Source: Lachnospira sp. UBA3212 (GTDB lineage Bacteria > Bacillota > Clostridia > Lachnospirales > Lachnospiraceae). Taken from it: DNA of 64,000 nucleotides. Position numbers and translations under genes: made by a program. Within the stretch, counting starts at the first letter, position 1. Each line of letters starts with the position of its first letter. The stretch is from contig DEWK01000024.1 in assembly GCA_002363615.1 (NCBI GenBank), forward strand, positions 62,001 through 126,000, in the 5' to 3' direction. The notes beneath the pieces were generated by a model. The model was not told the DNA's origin. It made no database searches and worked only from the letters and a program-made list of their open reading frames with translations. Below are positions 25,008 to 32,778 of the stretch, in pieces.

Positions 25008-26000
25008 TTAATCCATATGCTTCATTCGATTATCATTCCCGATTACCTTAGTAAAAGAGTAGTAACCGGTTAATCTTGAAAAGATACGATCGGTATAAAT
25101 CTTTTTTAACTGATTAGGGGAGAGGTTGGTAGAAAGAATCGTTGATTTCTTTCGGTTAATTCTCTTATCCAAACAATCAAAAAGAGCAGATACCGACATG
25201 GCATTAGGAAATTCCGAGCCAAGGTCATCTAAAATCAAAAGATCACAATGATAAATCAAATGACTTAATTTCTTTTTTCCTGGGTCTAATTCACCCTTTG
25301 AAAAACTCAATTCAATTAAAAGTTCGCACATATCCTTAGCGGATAGGTAAAGAACGGAATAACCTAAATCCAGCATCTCTTTGGCGATACAGTGGGTTAA
25401 AAAGGTTTTACCAACCCCGGTATTTCCATAAAAGAGAAGGTTGCGAAAGGTCTGGTCAAACTCTTTCATATAGGTTTGACAGTAGTTTAGGGTAGCTTCC
25501 ATTAGTTGTCTTTGCGTCTGGTTATTAAACTCAGCCAAAGGCAGGTGGTCATCATAGTAATCAAGGCGGAAGTTAGAAAAGTTATGTTCCTTTACCAGCT
25601 CCTTGATATTAGATTCTGCCGACAGGCGGTCAATCATTGCCTGGTGGAAGCAGTGACAAAACTCCCCATCACTGGTATAACCAGTGTCTTTGCAATCTGG
25701 GCAAATGTAGTGTCTTTCAAAATCGGATTCAGTAATGTGATAGGCCTCCATAAGGCGCTGTTTCTTTTCTTTCAGGAGCTGATAATCCTTTTGGTATTGA
25801 GCCACCTCTTTACTATGATGAAGGAGGGTAGCCCTGGTTTCATTGACTCTACAAGTAGTAATCTGATCTTGTACTTCCTTTAAATCCGGATGTTCCTGAT
25901 AGATCTTAGCGATGCGATTTTGACGTTCAAATTCGCCATTGGCCTGACGCTCGTCATAGATTCGCATGATGCTGTTATATTCTGACTGACTGATTGCCAT
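25008..26000 (-). CDS. DnaC/DnaI-type helicase loader ATPase
   Basis: A 330-residue AAA+ ATPase. Walker A is FYGNTGVGKTFL, Walker B LLILDDLGSEF. An N-terminal helical part and a four-Cys zinc element (CPDCKDTGYTSDGEFCHCF) precede the ATPase core, as in clostridial DnaC/DnaI-like loaders that place the replicative helicase. It starts 11 nt after the DnaD gene ends, so the two primosome proteins are co-expressed. AAGGAGTAGG lies just upstream of ATG 26000. Confidence 0.87.
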   Translation of the reverse strand: MAISQSEYNSIMRIYDERQANGEFERQNRIAKIYQEHPDLKEVQDQITTCRVNETRATLLHHSKEVAQYQKDYQLLKEKKQRLMEAYHITESDFERHYICPDCKDTGYTSDGEFCHCFHQAMIDRLSAESNIKELVKEHNFSNFRLDYYDDHLPLAEFNNQTQRQLMEATLNYCQTYMKEFDQTFRNLLFYGNTGVGKTFLTHCIAKEMLDLGYSVLYLSAKDMCELLIELSFSKGELDPGKKKLSHLIYHCDLLILDDLGSEFPNAMSVSALFDCLDKRINRKKSTILSTNLSPNQLKKIYTDRIFSRLTGYYSFTKVIGNDNRMKHMD

Positions 26001-26011
26001 GATCCTACTCC

Positions 26012-27175
26012 TTATTTGCGGTTCGCAAGTAATTTCTTTTCTAGTTCATCCATATCCTGTTCTCTTTGATCAAAATTAGCAAAAGCATTTGGCTTAATAT
26101 TAATCACAGAAGAGGTCTGGGTGACTTTCTTGCTGACATTCTTAGCATGTTCGGCATCTAATTTTTTAATGTCTTCTAAGTTTGCAACACCCAGTTTTTT
26201 CCAGCGATTTAAGATGCTATCTGCATACTTGAAACTTGGTTTACTAATGGCTTGAATGGTCTTATTACAAGCTTCAATAATAATATTCATAGGGAAACAA
26301 TAATCAGAGGTCCAGCGCTTAATATACTCTTCCTCTTCAGTCGCAGGATTTCGGTTGTTGATTCCCAAAGCCTTCATAATAGGATAAATATTTTTATTAA
26401 AAAGTCTGTTTTCCTCTACTTTATGTTTTGCTTCTTCCTCGGTTTTGATGCCGTCTTTAGCCCAAGCAAGGGCAACCGATTTAATGTAATTAATATTAGA
26501 ATGAGAGTTTTCTAAACAATAATCAATTAAATAAGTAATTAAATCCTCATCAAAGCCAAGCTGATCATAAAAGTAAAGAAGCCAAGCGGTATCTGTGCTG
26601 GTAAGGTTTCTTTCCAGCATAGTTTCTGCCACATAGAGAATAGTTTTTACGGTTTTCTCCTCGTAAAGTCTAGAATTATCATCTAGACTATAAGATGGTC
26701 TTTCAGGGGCAGGAATCTGCTTGTCTACCTTAATATCAATCCTTGTATTTTCAGGCTCTTCTACCTGAATAGAAGATAAGTTATCTGCAGCCCTTCTTTC
26801 TTTCGAAAGAACATTCTTAACGTTCTTTACTGTTTTAGTAAGGTCTGTGGTGTCCACAGGCTTTTTATAAGATGGATTAGGCTTACAAGTCTGAAGTTCA
26901 ATAGAAACGATCTCGTTGTTTTCGTTTACCTCAAGATGGAGAAGATTTCGATTTTGCCAGTATCGCATACCCCGAATCAGATCTCCCTCATTGCAGATAA
27001 AGGTATCTGCGAGAGCTTCCATAGAAAGCTCCAGATCTGTATAGGACTGTCTTACTAAGTATAAGTATAATTTCACGTAGTTGCCAGGAGCTTCTGGCAT
27101 ATATTGATCAATAAAACAGTTGGAAATCATCGTGAAGTCGTCTCGATGCTTTGCTTTTAAAATAATGCTACTCAT
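26012..27175 (-). CDS. DnaD-domain primosome protein
   Basis: A 387-residue protein with a DnaD-like N-terminal winged-helix region and a C-terminal DnaB_2/DnaD-type domain containing DLITYLIDYCLENSHSNINY and IKSVALAWAKDGI, followed by a basic, disordered tail. Such proteins act with DnaC/DnaI at replication initiation or restart. ATG 27175 is preferred since GAGAGGG lies 9 nt upstream; ATG 27193 and TTG 27196 are in frame but have no ribosome site. First gene of the unit dnaD-dnaC-prs. Confidence 0.85.
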   Translation of the reverse strand: MSSIILKAKHRDDFTMISNCFIDQYMPEAPGNYVKLYLYLVRQSYTDLELSMEALADTFICNEGDLIRGMRYWQNRNLLHLEVNENNEIVSIELQTCKPNPSYKKPVDTTDLTKTVKNVKNVLSKERRAADNLSSIQVEEPENTRIDIKVDKQIPAPERPSYSLDDNSRLYEEKTVKTILYVAETMLERNLTSTDTAWLLYFYDQLGFDEDLITYLIDYCLENSHSNINYIKSVALAWAKDGIKTEEEAKHKVEENRLFNKNIYPIMKALGINNRNPATEEEEYIKRWTSDYCFPMNIIIEACNKTIQAISKPSFKYADSILNRWKKLGVANLEDIKKLDAEHAKNVSKKVTQTSSVINIKPNAFANFDQREQDMDELEKKLLANRK

Positions 27176-27227
27176 GTTGTTAATCCCTCTCATCAAGTAC
27201 TGCGCGGTTCATCACTACGCAAGCGTC

Positions 27228-27255
27228 ATTATAACACAAAAAATGAGAATTGCAA
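27228..27255 (-). promoter_or_regulatory. Promoter of the dnaD-dnaC-prs unit
   Basis: On the minus strand, TTGCAA (27255-27250), 16-bp spacer, perfect TATAAT (27233-27228). It lies about 55 bp before the DnaD start and downstream of the murC terminator. Confidence 0.75.
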
Positions 27256-27403
27256 AATGGGAAAAGCCCCGTCAGCACGGGTTTGGCAAATGTTTTTTTT
27301 GAGTGGAAAATGTGTAAAAAGTGGAAATGTTTTTAAACGCCCTGAAAATAGGAGATTATCTTCTGACTTTATTTTTGAAAAAACAGTGGATAAAGTCCAA
27401 AAA
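27256..27403. other. Intergenic stretch with short direct repeats
   Basis: Between the dnaD promoter and the murC terminator. It contains two near-copies of AGTGGAAA(A)TGT (about 27303 and 27319), a CCCGT/ACGGG hairpin around 27267-27280 and one near-match to a DnaA box (AGTGGATAA at 27385). No gene is supported. Confidence 0.4.
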
Positions 27404-27446
27404 AATCCACACGAAAAAACGATTTTCAACGTCTTACGTGTGGATT
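27404..27446 (-). terminator. murC terminator
   Basis: On the minus strand AATCCACACG is followed by a 23-nt loop and CGTGTGGATT, then a T-run (complement of the A-run ending at 27405). Arms are 27437-27446 and 27404-27413. It lies just after the murC stop. Confidence 0.75.
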
Positions 27447-27459
27447 GCGTGGAAAAAAC

Positions 27460-28857
27460 TTATTTGGTCAGGTCATTTGCAATATTTACAACGTCTCCCG
27501 CACCCATAGTTATCAACAAATCACCTTCGGAACAATTTTTTTTGAAAAAATTTTCAATTTCTTCGAAAGTGGCAAAATGGTAACTTTCTACTCCCAGCTT
27601 TTTAATCGCATCAGCAATTTGCGCGGAACTTACACCTAGGGTATCCGTCTCTCTAGCTGCATATATATCGGCAAGGACAACGGCATCAGCCTTAGATAGG
27701 GACTGGACAAATCCATCAAAAAGGGCCTTGGTTCTGGTATAGGTATGTGGCTGGAAAACAACCCAAAGTTTCTTGTGCGGATATTGCTTTGCCGCGTGAA
27801 GAGTTGCCTGGATTTCATCTGGGTGATGAGCATAATCATCCACGACAGTTACTCCGTGAAAGGAACCTCGCACCTGGAAACGACGATCGGTTCCGGTATA
27901 GGCAGAAAATCCAGCTTGGATATGGTCTAAGGAAATGCCTAGGTCCAAACAGGTTGCAATGGCTGCAAGGGCATTGGAGACATTGTGTTCGCCAGGAACA
28001 TGTAACCCAATATTAGCAAGCTTTTCTTCCTTATGATAGAGATCAAAGCTACCACATGCTCTTTCATCATAAGAAATATGATGAGCACTATAATCATAAT
28101 CGGTAGAGTTTAAACCATAGGTTAAAACCTTACACTTACAATCTTCTATAATATAGGAAAGATTTTCTATGCTACCATTAATAACAAGGCAACCATGTTC
28201 CGGTAAAAGATTGGCAAAAACCTTGAAACTATGTCGGATATCATCGATGTCCTTAAAGAAATCCAAGTGGTCTTCCTTAATATTTAAAATGATTCCATGG
28301 GTAGGGAAGAAGGAAAGGAAGCTGTTGGTGTATTCGCAAGCCTCGGTAATCATGGTTGAGGACTGACCTACACGGAGGTTTCCTCCAATACGGTTTAACA
28401 TACCACCTACTAAGATGGTAGGATCCGCCTGGTCTTCCAACAAAATCTCAGAAATCATAGAAGTAGTAGTAGTTTTACCATGAGTTCCGGAAACCGCAAT
28501 GGCTGTCTTATATTCCTTCATTAATTCTCCTAAAAACTGAGCGCGGGTTAATTTAGGAATGGAAAGACGGTCAGCGGCAAGAAGTTCTGGGTTATCTGCC
28601 TTTACGGCAGCAGTATAAACCAAAACATCCGTATCAGAAGCAATATTCTTCTCATCCTGGCCAATAAATACCCTGGCACCTAATGATTCTAAGTGTTTGG
28701 TGACGGCAGACTCTTTATTATCGGAACCGCTTACTGTTACTCCCTTAGACAAAAGGATTTCAGCAAGCCCACTCATACTGATTCCGCCGATTCCTGTAAA
28801 ATGAACCTTTGGAGCTTCTTTTCCATGTTCTTTAAAATTAAAATCAAACTGATACAT
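27460..28857 (-). CDS. murC: UDP-N-acetylmuramate--L-alanine ligase
   Basis: A 465-residue Mur ligase that adds L-Ala to UDP-MurNAc in peptidoglycan synthesis. Motifs: HFTGIGGISMSGLAEIL (N-terminal UDP-binding glycine loop), the ATP loop AVSGTHGKTTTTSM, EACEYTNSFLSF, NALAAIATCLDLGI and the C-terminal VVDDYAHHPDEI. Length is standard. GAGGAT precedes ATG 28857. It is monocistronic here, away from the usual mur/dcw cluster. Confidence 0.95.
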   Translation of the reverse strand: MYQFDFNFKEHGKEAPKVHFTGIGGISMSGLAEILLSKGVTVSGSDNKESAVTKHLESLGARVFIGQDEKNIASDTDVLVYTAAVKADNPELLAADRLSIPKLTRAQFLGELMKEYKTAIAVSGTHGKTTTTSMISEILLEDQADPTILVGGMLNRIGGNLRVGQSSTMITEACEYTNSFLSFFPTHGIILNIKEDHLDFFKDIDDIRHSFKVFANLLPEHGCLVINGSIENLSYIIEDCKCKVLTYGLNSTDYDYSAHHISYDERACGSFDLYHKEEKLANIGLHVPGEHNVSNALAAIATCLDLGISLDHIQAGFSAYTGTDRRFQVRGSFHGVTVVDDYAHHPDEIQATLHAAKQYPHKKLWVVFQPHTYTRTKALFDGFVQSLSKADAVVLADIYAARETDTLGVSSAQIADAIKKLGVESYHFATFEEIENFFKKNCSEGDLLITMGAGDVVNIANDLTK

Positions 28858-28905
28858 ACTTATCCTCGATTTCTATCACATATTTACAAAAATGTATTCT
28901 GACCT

Positions 28906-28934
28906 ATTTTACACTCTTCCGATTCAAAAATCAA
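28906..28934 (-). promoter_or_regulatory. murC promoter
   Basis: Minus strand TTGATT (28934-28929), 17-bp spacer, TAAAAT (28911-28906), about 50 bp before the murC start. Confidence 0.7.
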
Positions 28935-28980
28935 TTCTTAGTGGCAAATGCCCTTGTAAATTCTTGAAAGGAATATAGTT

Positions 28981-29020
28981 GGAGGTGAATATATGTGAAA
29001 GTGACGAAAAAACTTTCACA
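28981..29020 (+). promoter_or_regulatory. Perfect 9-bp inverted repeat and start-stop codon upstream of glgC
   Basis: TGTGAAAGT (28994-29002) and ACTTTCACA (29012-29020) are separated by 9 bp and end 16 bp before the -35 region of the glgC promoter, a position suited to a regulator. Just before it, GGAGGTGA (28981-28988) is followed by ATG-TGA (28993-28998), a start codon directly followed by stop. Whether this is transcribed is unknown. Confidence 0.45.
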
Positions 29021-29035
29021 AAAAAGGAAAATCAC

Positions 29036-29064
29036 TACAAAATGACAAAATAATATGCTATAAT
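29036..29064 (+). promoter_or_regulatory. glgC promoter
   Basis: Extended -10 TGCTATAAT (TATAAT at 29059-29064) with a weak TACAAA -35 (29036-29041) 17 bp upstream; the leader is about 25 nt. Confidence 0.65.
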
Positions 29065-29096
29065 ATCTGTATCTTATAAGACAGCGGGGTGATAAC

Positions 29097-30368
29097 TTGA
29101 TTAAAAAGGAAATGATCGCGATGTTATTAGCAGGTGGTCAGGGAAGTCGTTTGGGAGTCTTAACTGACAAGGTTGCAAAACCTGCAGTAACATTCGGAGG
29201 AAAGTATAGAATTATTGACTTTCCTTTAAGCAATTGTATTAATTCGGGCGTCGACACGGTTGGTGTATTAACACAGTATCAGCCGTTGCGATTGAATACG
29301 CATATTGGAATCGGTATTCCATGGGATCTGGACCGCAATATTGGGGGAGTAACAGTACTGCCACCTTATGAAAAACATGAAGGTAGTGAGTGGTATACAG
29401 GTACTGCGAATGCGATTTACCAGAATCTTGAGTATATGGAGACCTATAATCCAGAGTATGTGCTGATTCTTTCCGGAGATCATATCTATAAGATGGACTA
29501 TGAACTCATGCTCGATTATCACAAAGCAAACCATGCAGATGTAACCATCGCAGCTATGCCGGTTCCAATGGAAGAGGCAAGCAGATTCGGAATCATTGTT
29601 ACGGATGATGAGAATAGGATGATAGCATTTGAAGAAAAGCCGGAACATCCTAGAAGTAATCTTGCTTCAATGGGTATTTACATTTTTAATTTCAAGGCTT
29701 TAAAGGAAGCACTACTTGCCCTGAAAGATCAGAGCAACTGTGACTTCGGAAAACATGTCATTCCTTATTGTTTCGATAAGGATGAGCGTATCTTTGCATA
29801 TGAGTATAATGGATATTGGAAGGATGTAGGAACCTTAGGCTCTTATTGGGAGGCTAATATGGAACTGATTGATATCATTCCTGTATTCAATTTATATGAA
29901 GAATTCTGGAGAATCTATACGAAGAGTGAGATACTACCACCTCAGTATTTATCAGCGGATTCGAAAGTGGAACGATGCATTATTGGAGAAGGTACAGCGA
30001 TTTATGGAGAGGTGAAAAGTTCTGTGATCGGTACGGGTGTAGTCATTGAGAAGGGAGCCTATGTTGAGGATTCCATTATCATGTCAGGTACCGTGATCAA
30101 GGCTGGCACGCATGTTTACAAATCTATTATTGCGGAGAACGTCGTAATCGGCGAGAATTGCAACATCGGAATTGGAGAAGAGGCTGAAAGTAAGTTGAAT
30201 GCAAAGATATATGCATTTGGCTTGGCAGTCATTGGTGAGGATTCGATAATCCCCGATGGTGTTACAATTGGAAAAAACACAGTAATAACAGGTGAGACTA
30301 CATTAAAGGATTATGTAGATCGTAAACTTGCCTCCGGTGGGTATATCAGGAAGGCAGGTGAGATGTAA
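29097..30368 (+). CDS. glgC: Glucose-1-phosphate adenylyltransferase catalytic subunit
   Basis: A 423-residue ADP-glucose pyrophosphorylase making ADP-glucose from glucose-1-P and ATP for glycogen synthesis. N-terminal nucleotidyltransferase domain with MLLAGGQGSRLGVLTDKVAKP, FEEKPEHP and WKDVGTLGSYWEAN, then a left-handed beta-helix C-terminal domain of hexapeptide repeats (about 290-400). The start is TTG 29097 with GCGGGGTG upstream; MIKKEMIAMLLAGG is the usual GlgC beginning. It overlaps glgD by one base (TAATG). Confidence 0.94.
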   Translation: MIKKEMIAMLLAGGQGSRLGVLTDKVAKPAVTFGGKYRIIDFPLSNCINSGVDTVGVLTQYQPLRLNTHIGIGIPWDLDRNIGGVTVLPPYEKHEGSEWYTGTANAIYQNLEYMETYNPEYVLILSGDHIYKMDYELMLDYHKANHADVTIAAMPVPMEEASRFGIIVTDDENRMIAFEEKPEHPRSNLASMGIYIFNFKALKEALLALKDQSNCDFGKHVIPYCFDKDERIFAYEYNGYWKDVGTLGSYWEANMELIDIIPVFNLYEEFWRIYTKSEILPPQYLSADSKVERCIIGEGTAIYGEVKSSVIGTGVVIEKGAYVEDSIIMSGTVIKAGTHVYKSIIAENVVIGENCNIGIGEEAESKLNAKIYAFGLAVIGEDSIIPDGVTIGKNTVITGETTLKDYVDRKLASGGYIRKAGEM

Positions 30369-31489
30369 TGAGAGCAGTAGGTTTAATATTAGCAGGCGGT
30401 AATAGTAACCGTATGAAGGAGCTTTCCTACAAACGTGCCATTGCAGCTATGCCTGTGGCAGGCAGTTACAGAGCAATTGATTTTTCTCTTAGTAACATGT
30501 CTAATTCTCATATACAGAACGTCGCAGTTCTTACCCAGTACAATGCATTGTCCTTGAATGAACACTTAAGTTCATCCAAGTGGTGGGATTTTGGTAGAAA
30601 ACAAGGAGGTATGTTTGTTTTTACTCCTTCTATTACTGCCGATAATGGGTTCTGGTATCGTGGAACAGCTGATGCCATTCACCAGAACATTAGCTTTTTA
30701 AAGAATAGTCACGAACCATATGTAGTAATTGCATCCGGTGATGGCATCTACAAATTAGATTACAATAAGGTATTAGAATACCATATTGAGAAAAAAGCGG
30801 ATGTTACCGTGGTTTGTACACACGGCAGAGAAGGGGAAGATCTGAGTCGATTTGGTCTGGTTAAAACAGACGGGGATAACCGTATTACTGACTTTGAGGA
30901 GAAGCCGGTAGAGGTCACCTCGCATCTTATATCAACTGGTATCTATGTCATTCGTAGAAGACAGTTGATTGAGTTGATTGAACGTTGTACAGAAGAAGAA
31001 CGATATGATTTTGTTTCGGACATCTTAGTACGTTATAAGAATATAAAACGTATTTATGCGTATGAGATGGAGGGCTATTGGAGTAACATTTCTACCGTAG
31101 ATTCTTATTTCCAAACAAATATGGACTTTTTAAATCCAGAAGTTCAGGATTATTTCTTTAGACAGTATCCGGATGTATATTCAAAGGTAGATGATTTACC
31201 ACCTGCCAAGTACAATAAAGGTTCTCAGGTAAGGAATTCCCTGATTTCCAGCGGATGTATTGTGAATGGTAGTGTTGAAGATTCTGTTGTATTTAAGAAA
31301 GCATATATCGGTAATAATTGCGTGATTCGTAATTCAATCATTTTGAATAACGTTTATATAGGAGATAATTGCCGTATTGAGAACTGCATCGTAGAAAGTA
31401 GAGGTACGATTAAGTCTAATTCTACATATATCGGAGAGAATGGACAGACTAGAATCGTTTTAGAAGAAGGCGAACGATATATGATGTAA
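30368..31489 (+). CDS. glgD: Glucose-1-phosphate adenylyltransferase subunit GlgD
   Basis: A 373-residue paralogue of GlgC. It retains the nucleotidyltransferase fold (ILAGGNSNRMKELSYKRA, FEEKPVEV, WSNISTVDSYFQTN) and C-terminal hexapeptide repeats (VVFKKAYIGNNCVIRN), but the nucleotide loop is GGNSNRM instead of GGQGSRL, as in GlgD regulatory subunits of Bacillota. It forms a heteromer with GlgC. ATG overlaps the glgC stop, so the two are translationally coupled. No terminator is seen before spoVG. Confidence 0.92.
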   Translation: MRAVGLILAGGNSNRMKELSYKRAIAAMPVAGSYRAIDFSLSNMSNSHIQNVAVLTQYNALSLNEHLSSSKWWDFGRKQGGMFVFTPSITADNGFWYRGTADAIHQNISFLKNSHEPYVVIASGDGIYKLDYNKVLEYHIEKKADVTVVCTHGREGEDLSRFGLVKTDGDNRITDFEEKPVEVTSHLISTGIYVIRRRQLIELIERCTEEERYDFVSDILVRYKNIKRIYAYEMEGYWSNISTVDSYFQTNMDFLNPEVQDYFFRQYPDVYSKVDDLPPAKYNKGSQVRNSLISSGCIVNGSVEDSVVFKKAYIGNNCVIRNSIILNNVYIGDNCRIENCIVESRGTIKSNSTYIGENGQTRIVLEEGERYMM

Positions 31490-31525
31490 GATCATAATCG
31501 AAATAGAGACATGGAGGGTTCTAAA

Positions 31526-31801
31526 ATGGAAGTAACAGATGTTAGAGTTAGAAAGGTGAAGACCGAAGGTAAGATGAAAGCAATTGTATCCCTTACTTTC
31601 GATAACGAATTTGCAGTACATGATATCAAAGTCATTGAAGGCGAAAAAGGGTTGTTTATTGCTATGCCAAGTAGAAAGGCAGCAGATGGCGAATTTAGAG
31701 ATATCGTGCATCCAATCAATTCGGAAACAAGAAAAAGATTGCAGGATATTATTCTTCAAAAGTTTGAAGAAACAGAAGATCCTGAAGACGCAGAAGCCTA
31801 G
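31526..31801 (+). CDS. spoVG: Septation regulator SpoVG
   Basis: A 91-residue SpoVG: EVTDVRVRKV, KAIVSLTFDNEFAVHDIKVI, LFIAMPSRK and FRDIVHPI are the family's conserved blocks. SpoVG is a small site-specific nucleic-acid-binding regulator (DNA and RNA) affecting septation, sporulation and virulence genes in other species. ATG 31526 follows GGAGGG (31513-31518); the earlier in-frame ATG 31511 overlaps that site. The acidic C-terminal tail (EETEDPEDAEA) is encoded by the first copy of the structured repeat described in the next entry, so its last about 20 codons serve both protein and RNA. Confidence 0.93.
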   Translation: MEVTDVRVRKVKTEGKMKAIVSLTFDNEFAVHDIKVIEGEKGLFIAMPSRKAADGEFRDIVHPINSETRKRLQDIILQKFEETEDPEDAEA

Positions 31802-32085
31802 AGGCTTATAAATTGCAAGCATCAATCTTTACGGGTAAAGGAAAAAGATGGCTTGAAGACGGAGGAGCGAGAGTGGCTATCATTGCAGGAGTCAATCTTT
31901 TTGAAAAAAGGAAAAAGACACCTGAAGACGCAGGAGCCGAGTGGCTTATTTGCATCAATCTCCCGGGTGGAGGCTACAGATGCAAAGAGACGAAAAGCCT
32001 TGTGGGGGGCTAACGGAATTGCAGAAATCAATCTTCCAGGGAGGAAGGAAAAAGATGTTCTGAAGACGCAGGAACCTAGCGGTTT
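31742..32085 (+). repeat. Array of five covarying structured RNA units at the spoVG 3' end
   Basis: Five imperfect tandem units, with outer-stem starts at 31742, 31816, 31886, 31949 and 32022. Each folds the same way. The outer stem is followed by AAU opposite GAAAAA as an asymmetric internal loop (ATTATT/AAACAGAAG in unit 1, AAT/GCTACA in unit 4), then an apical hairpin, then the downstream text AAGACGCAGGAGCC with a small AGCC-N4-GGCT hairpin. Outer stems: CAGGAT/ATCCTG, CAAGCATC/GATgGCTTG, CAGGaGTC/GACaCCTG, TTTGCATC/GATGCAAA, CAGAAATC/GATgTTCTG. Apical stems: CTTCAA/TTGAAG, CTTTA/TAAAG, CTTTT/AAAAG, CTCC/GGAG, CTTCC/GGAAG. Sequence varies while pairing is kept, supporting RNA structure. 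Unit 1 overlaps spoVG codons. No known RNA family recognised. Confidence 0.7.
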
Positions 32086-32108
32086 ACAACTAAATATTAT
32101 GTTTTATG

Positions 32109-32144
32109 GAAGCACTGCCACTGGGCGGTGCTTCTCTTTTTTTT
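32109..32144 (+). terminator. Terminator after the spoVG RNA array
   Basis: GAAGCACTGCC (32109-32119), loop ACTG, GGCGGTGCTTC (32124-32134), then a T-rich run to 32144. Eleven paired positions with one G-U; a strong intrinsic terminator that ends the glgC-glgD-spoVG-array transcript. Confidence 0.95.
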
Positions 32145-32189
32145 AATCACGATAGAATTGCCCATTTTTTTTCGGTTTCTAATTAAGCC

Positions 32190-32217
32190 TTGCCTTTTTA
32201 CATATATTTGCTAAAAT
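32190..32217 (+). promoter_or_regulatory. Promoter of the ABC exporter module
   Basis: TTGCCT (32190-32195), 16-bp spacer, TAAAAT (32212-32217) with an upstream TGC extension, in a very AT-rich stretch. Confidence 0.55.
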
Positions 32218-32270
32218 ATAAAAAGGTTTTATAAAATATATAGTTAGGAAATAGTAGAAAGGGTAGTGGT

Positions 32271-32762
32271 ATGAAAAAGAAAATATTTAATAGCATTTTT
32301 TTAGTGGTGGTTTTGGTTTTAGTTTTTTTCTATCTCAATGGCGAAGTAGGTGTAGGTGGAACGGAAGGAAATATAGTTTTATCAGAGAATAATTCAGATT
32401 ATACATCTGAGGATGGTGAATTATATAATCAAGACCTTACCTATGATGAGGAAAACAATGAAATCACCATGAATGATGAAACACATTTCCATACGAAAGA
32501 GACTTCTTCCGTATTAGTGGAGTTATCCACGAATACTTTAACGGAAGGGGTAACGATTGATGCAACCATTCTTGATGATAAGGGAAATAAAATCGATCAT
32601 ATGTTACTAGGCTCTAATAAATCGGTAAAAATGAAATATAAGGGGAAGTGGACTTATATTACAGTGCAACTGAAATATCCAAATTTAGAAAAGGGTGATT
32701 CATCGGCGGTTAATTTAAATGTCGAAGGTTATGCTCGAAGATTTACTCCTAGTAAATATTAA
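32271..32762 (+). CDS. Small exported protein of unknown function
   Basis: A 163-residue protein not recognised. Residues 1-23 (MKKKIFNSIF then VVVLVLVFFYL) form a signal peptide or anchor; the remainder is an acidic extracytoplasmic domain rich in Thr, Asn and Asp, with a beta-strand pattern (SSVLVELSTNTLTEGVTIDATI, split by turns). AGAAAGGG precedes ATG 32271. It opens an AT-rich operon with two FtsX-like permeases and an ATPase, so it may be an accessory or substrate-contacting lipid-side component; no lipoprotein Cys is visible. Confidence 0.6.
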   Translation: MKKKIFNSIFLVVVLVLVFFYLNGEVGVGGTEGNIVLSENNSDYTSEDGELYNQDLTYDEENNEITMNDETHFHTKETSSVLVELSTNTLTEGVTIDATILDDKGNKIDHMLLGSNKSVKMKYKGKWTYITVQLKYPNLEKGDSSAVNLNVEGYARRFTPSKY

Positions 32763-32778
32763 AGGAATGATAATCAAC

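Noticed and set aside
27381..27446. Replication origin suggested by GTGGATAA and ATCCACAC near dnaD
   Set aside because: Only one near-match DnaA box; the ATCCACAC/GTGTGGAT pair is the murC terminator stem, and no dnaA or dnaN is nearby.
27257..27639. Plus-strand open frames of about 62-108 codons
   Set aside because: Antisense to the murC end and its terminator; no ribosome site and no family resemblance.
31742..32085. CRISPR array
   Set aside because: Units are imperfect along their whole length with no unique spacers of constant size, and no cas genes are nearby.
31813..32146. Overlapping open frames of 66 and 97 codons after spoVG (31813-32013 and 31853-32146)
   Set aside because: They lie within the RNA array, differ in frame between units, and lack convincing ribosome sites. 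Paired stems explain the repeats better than coding does.
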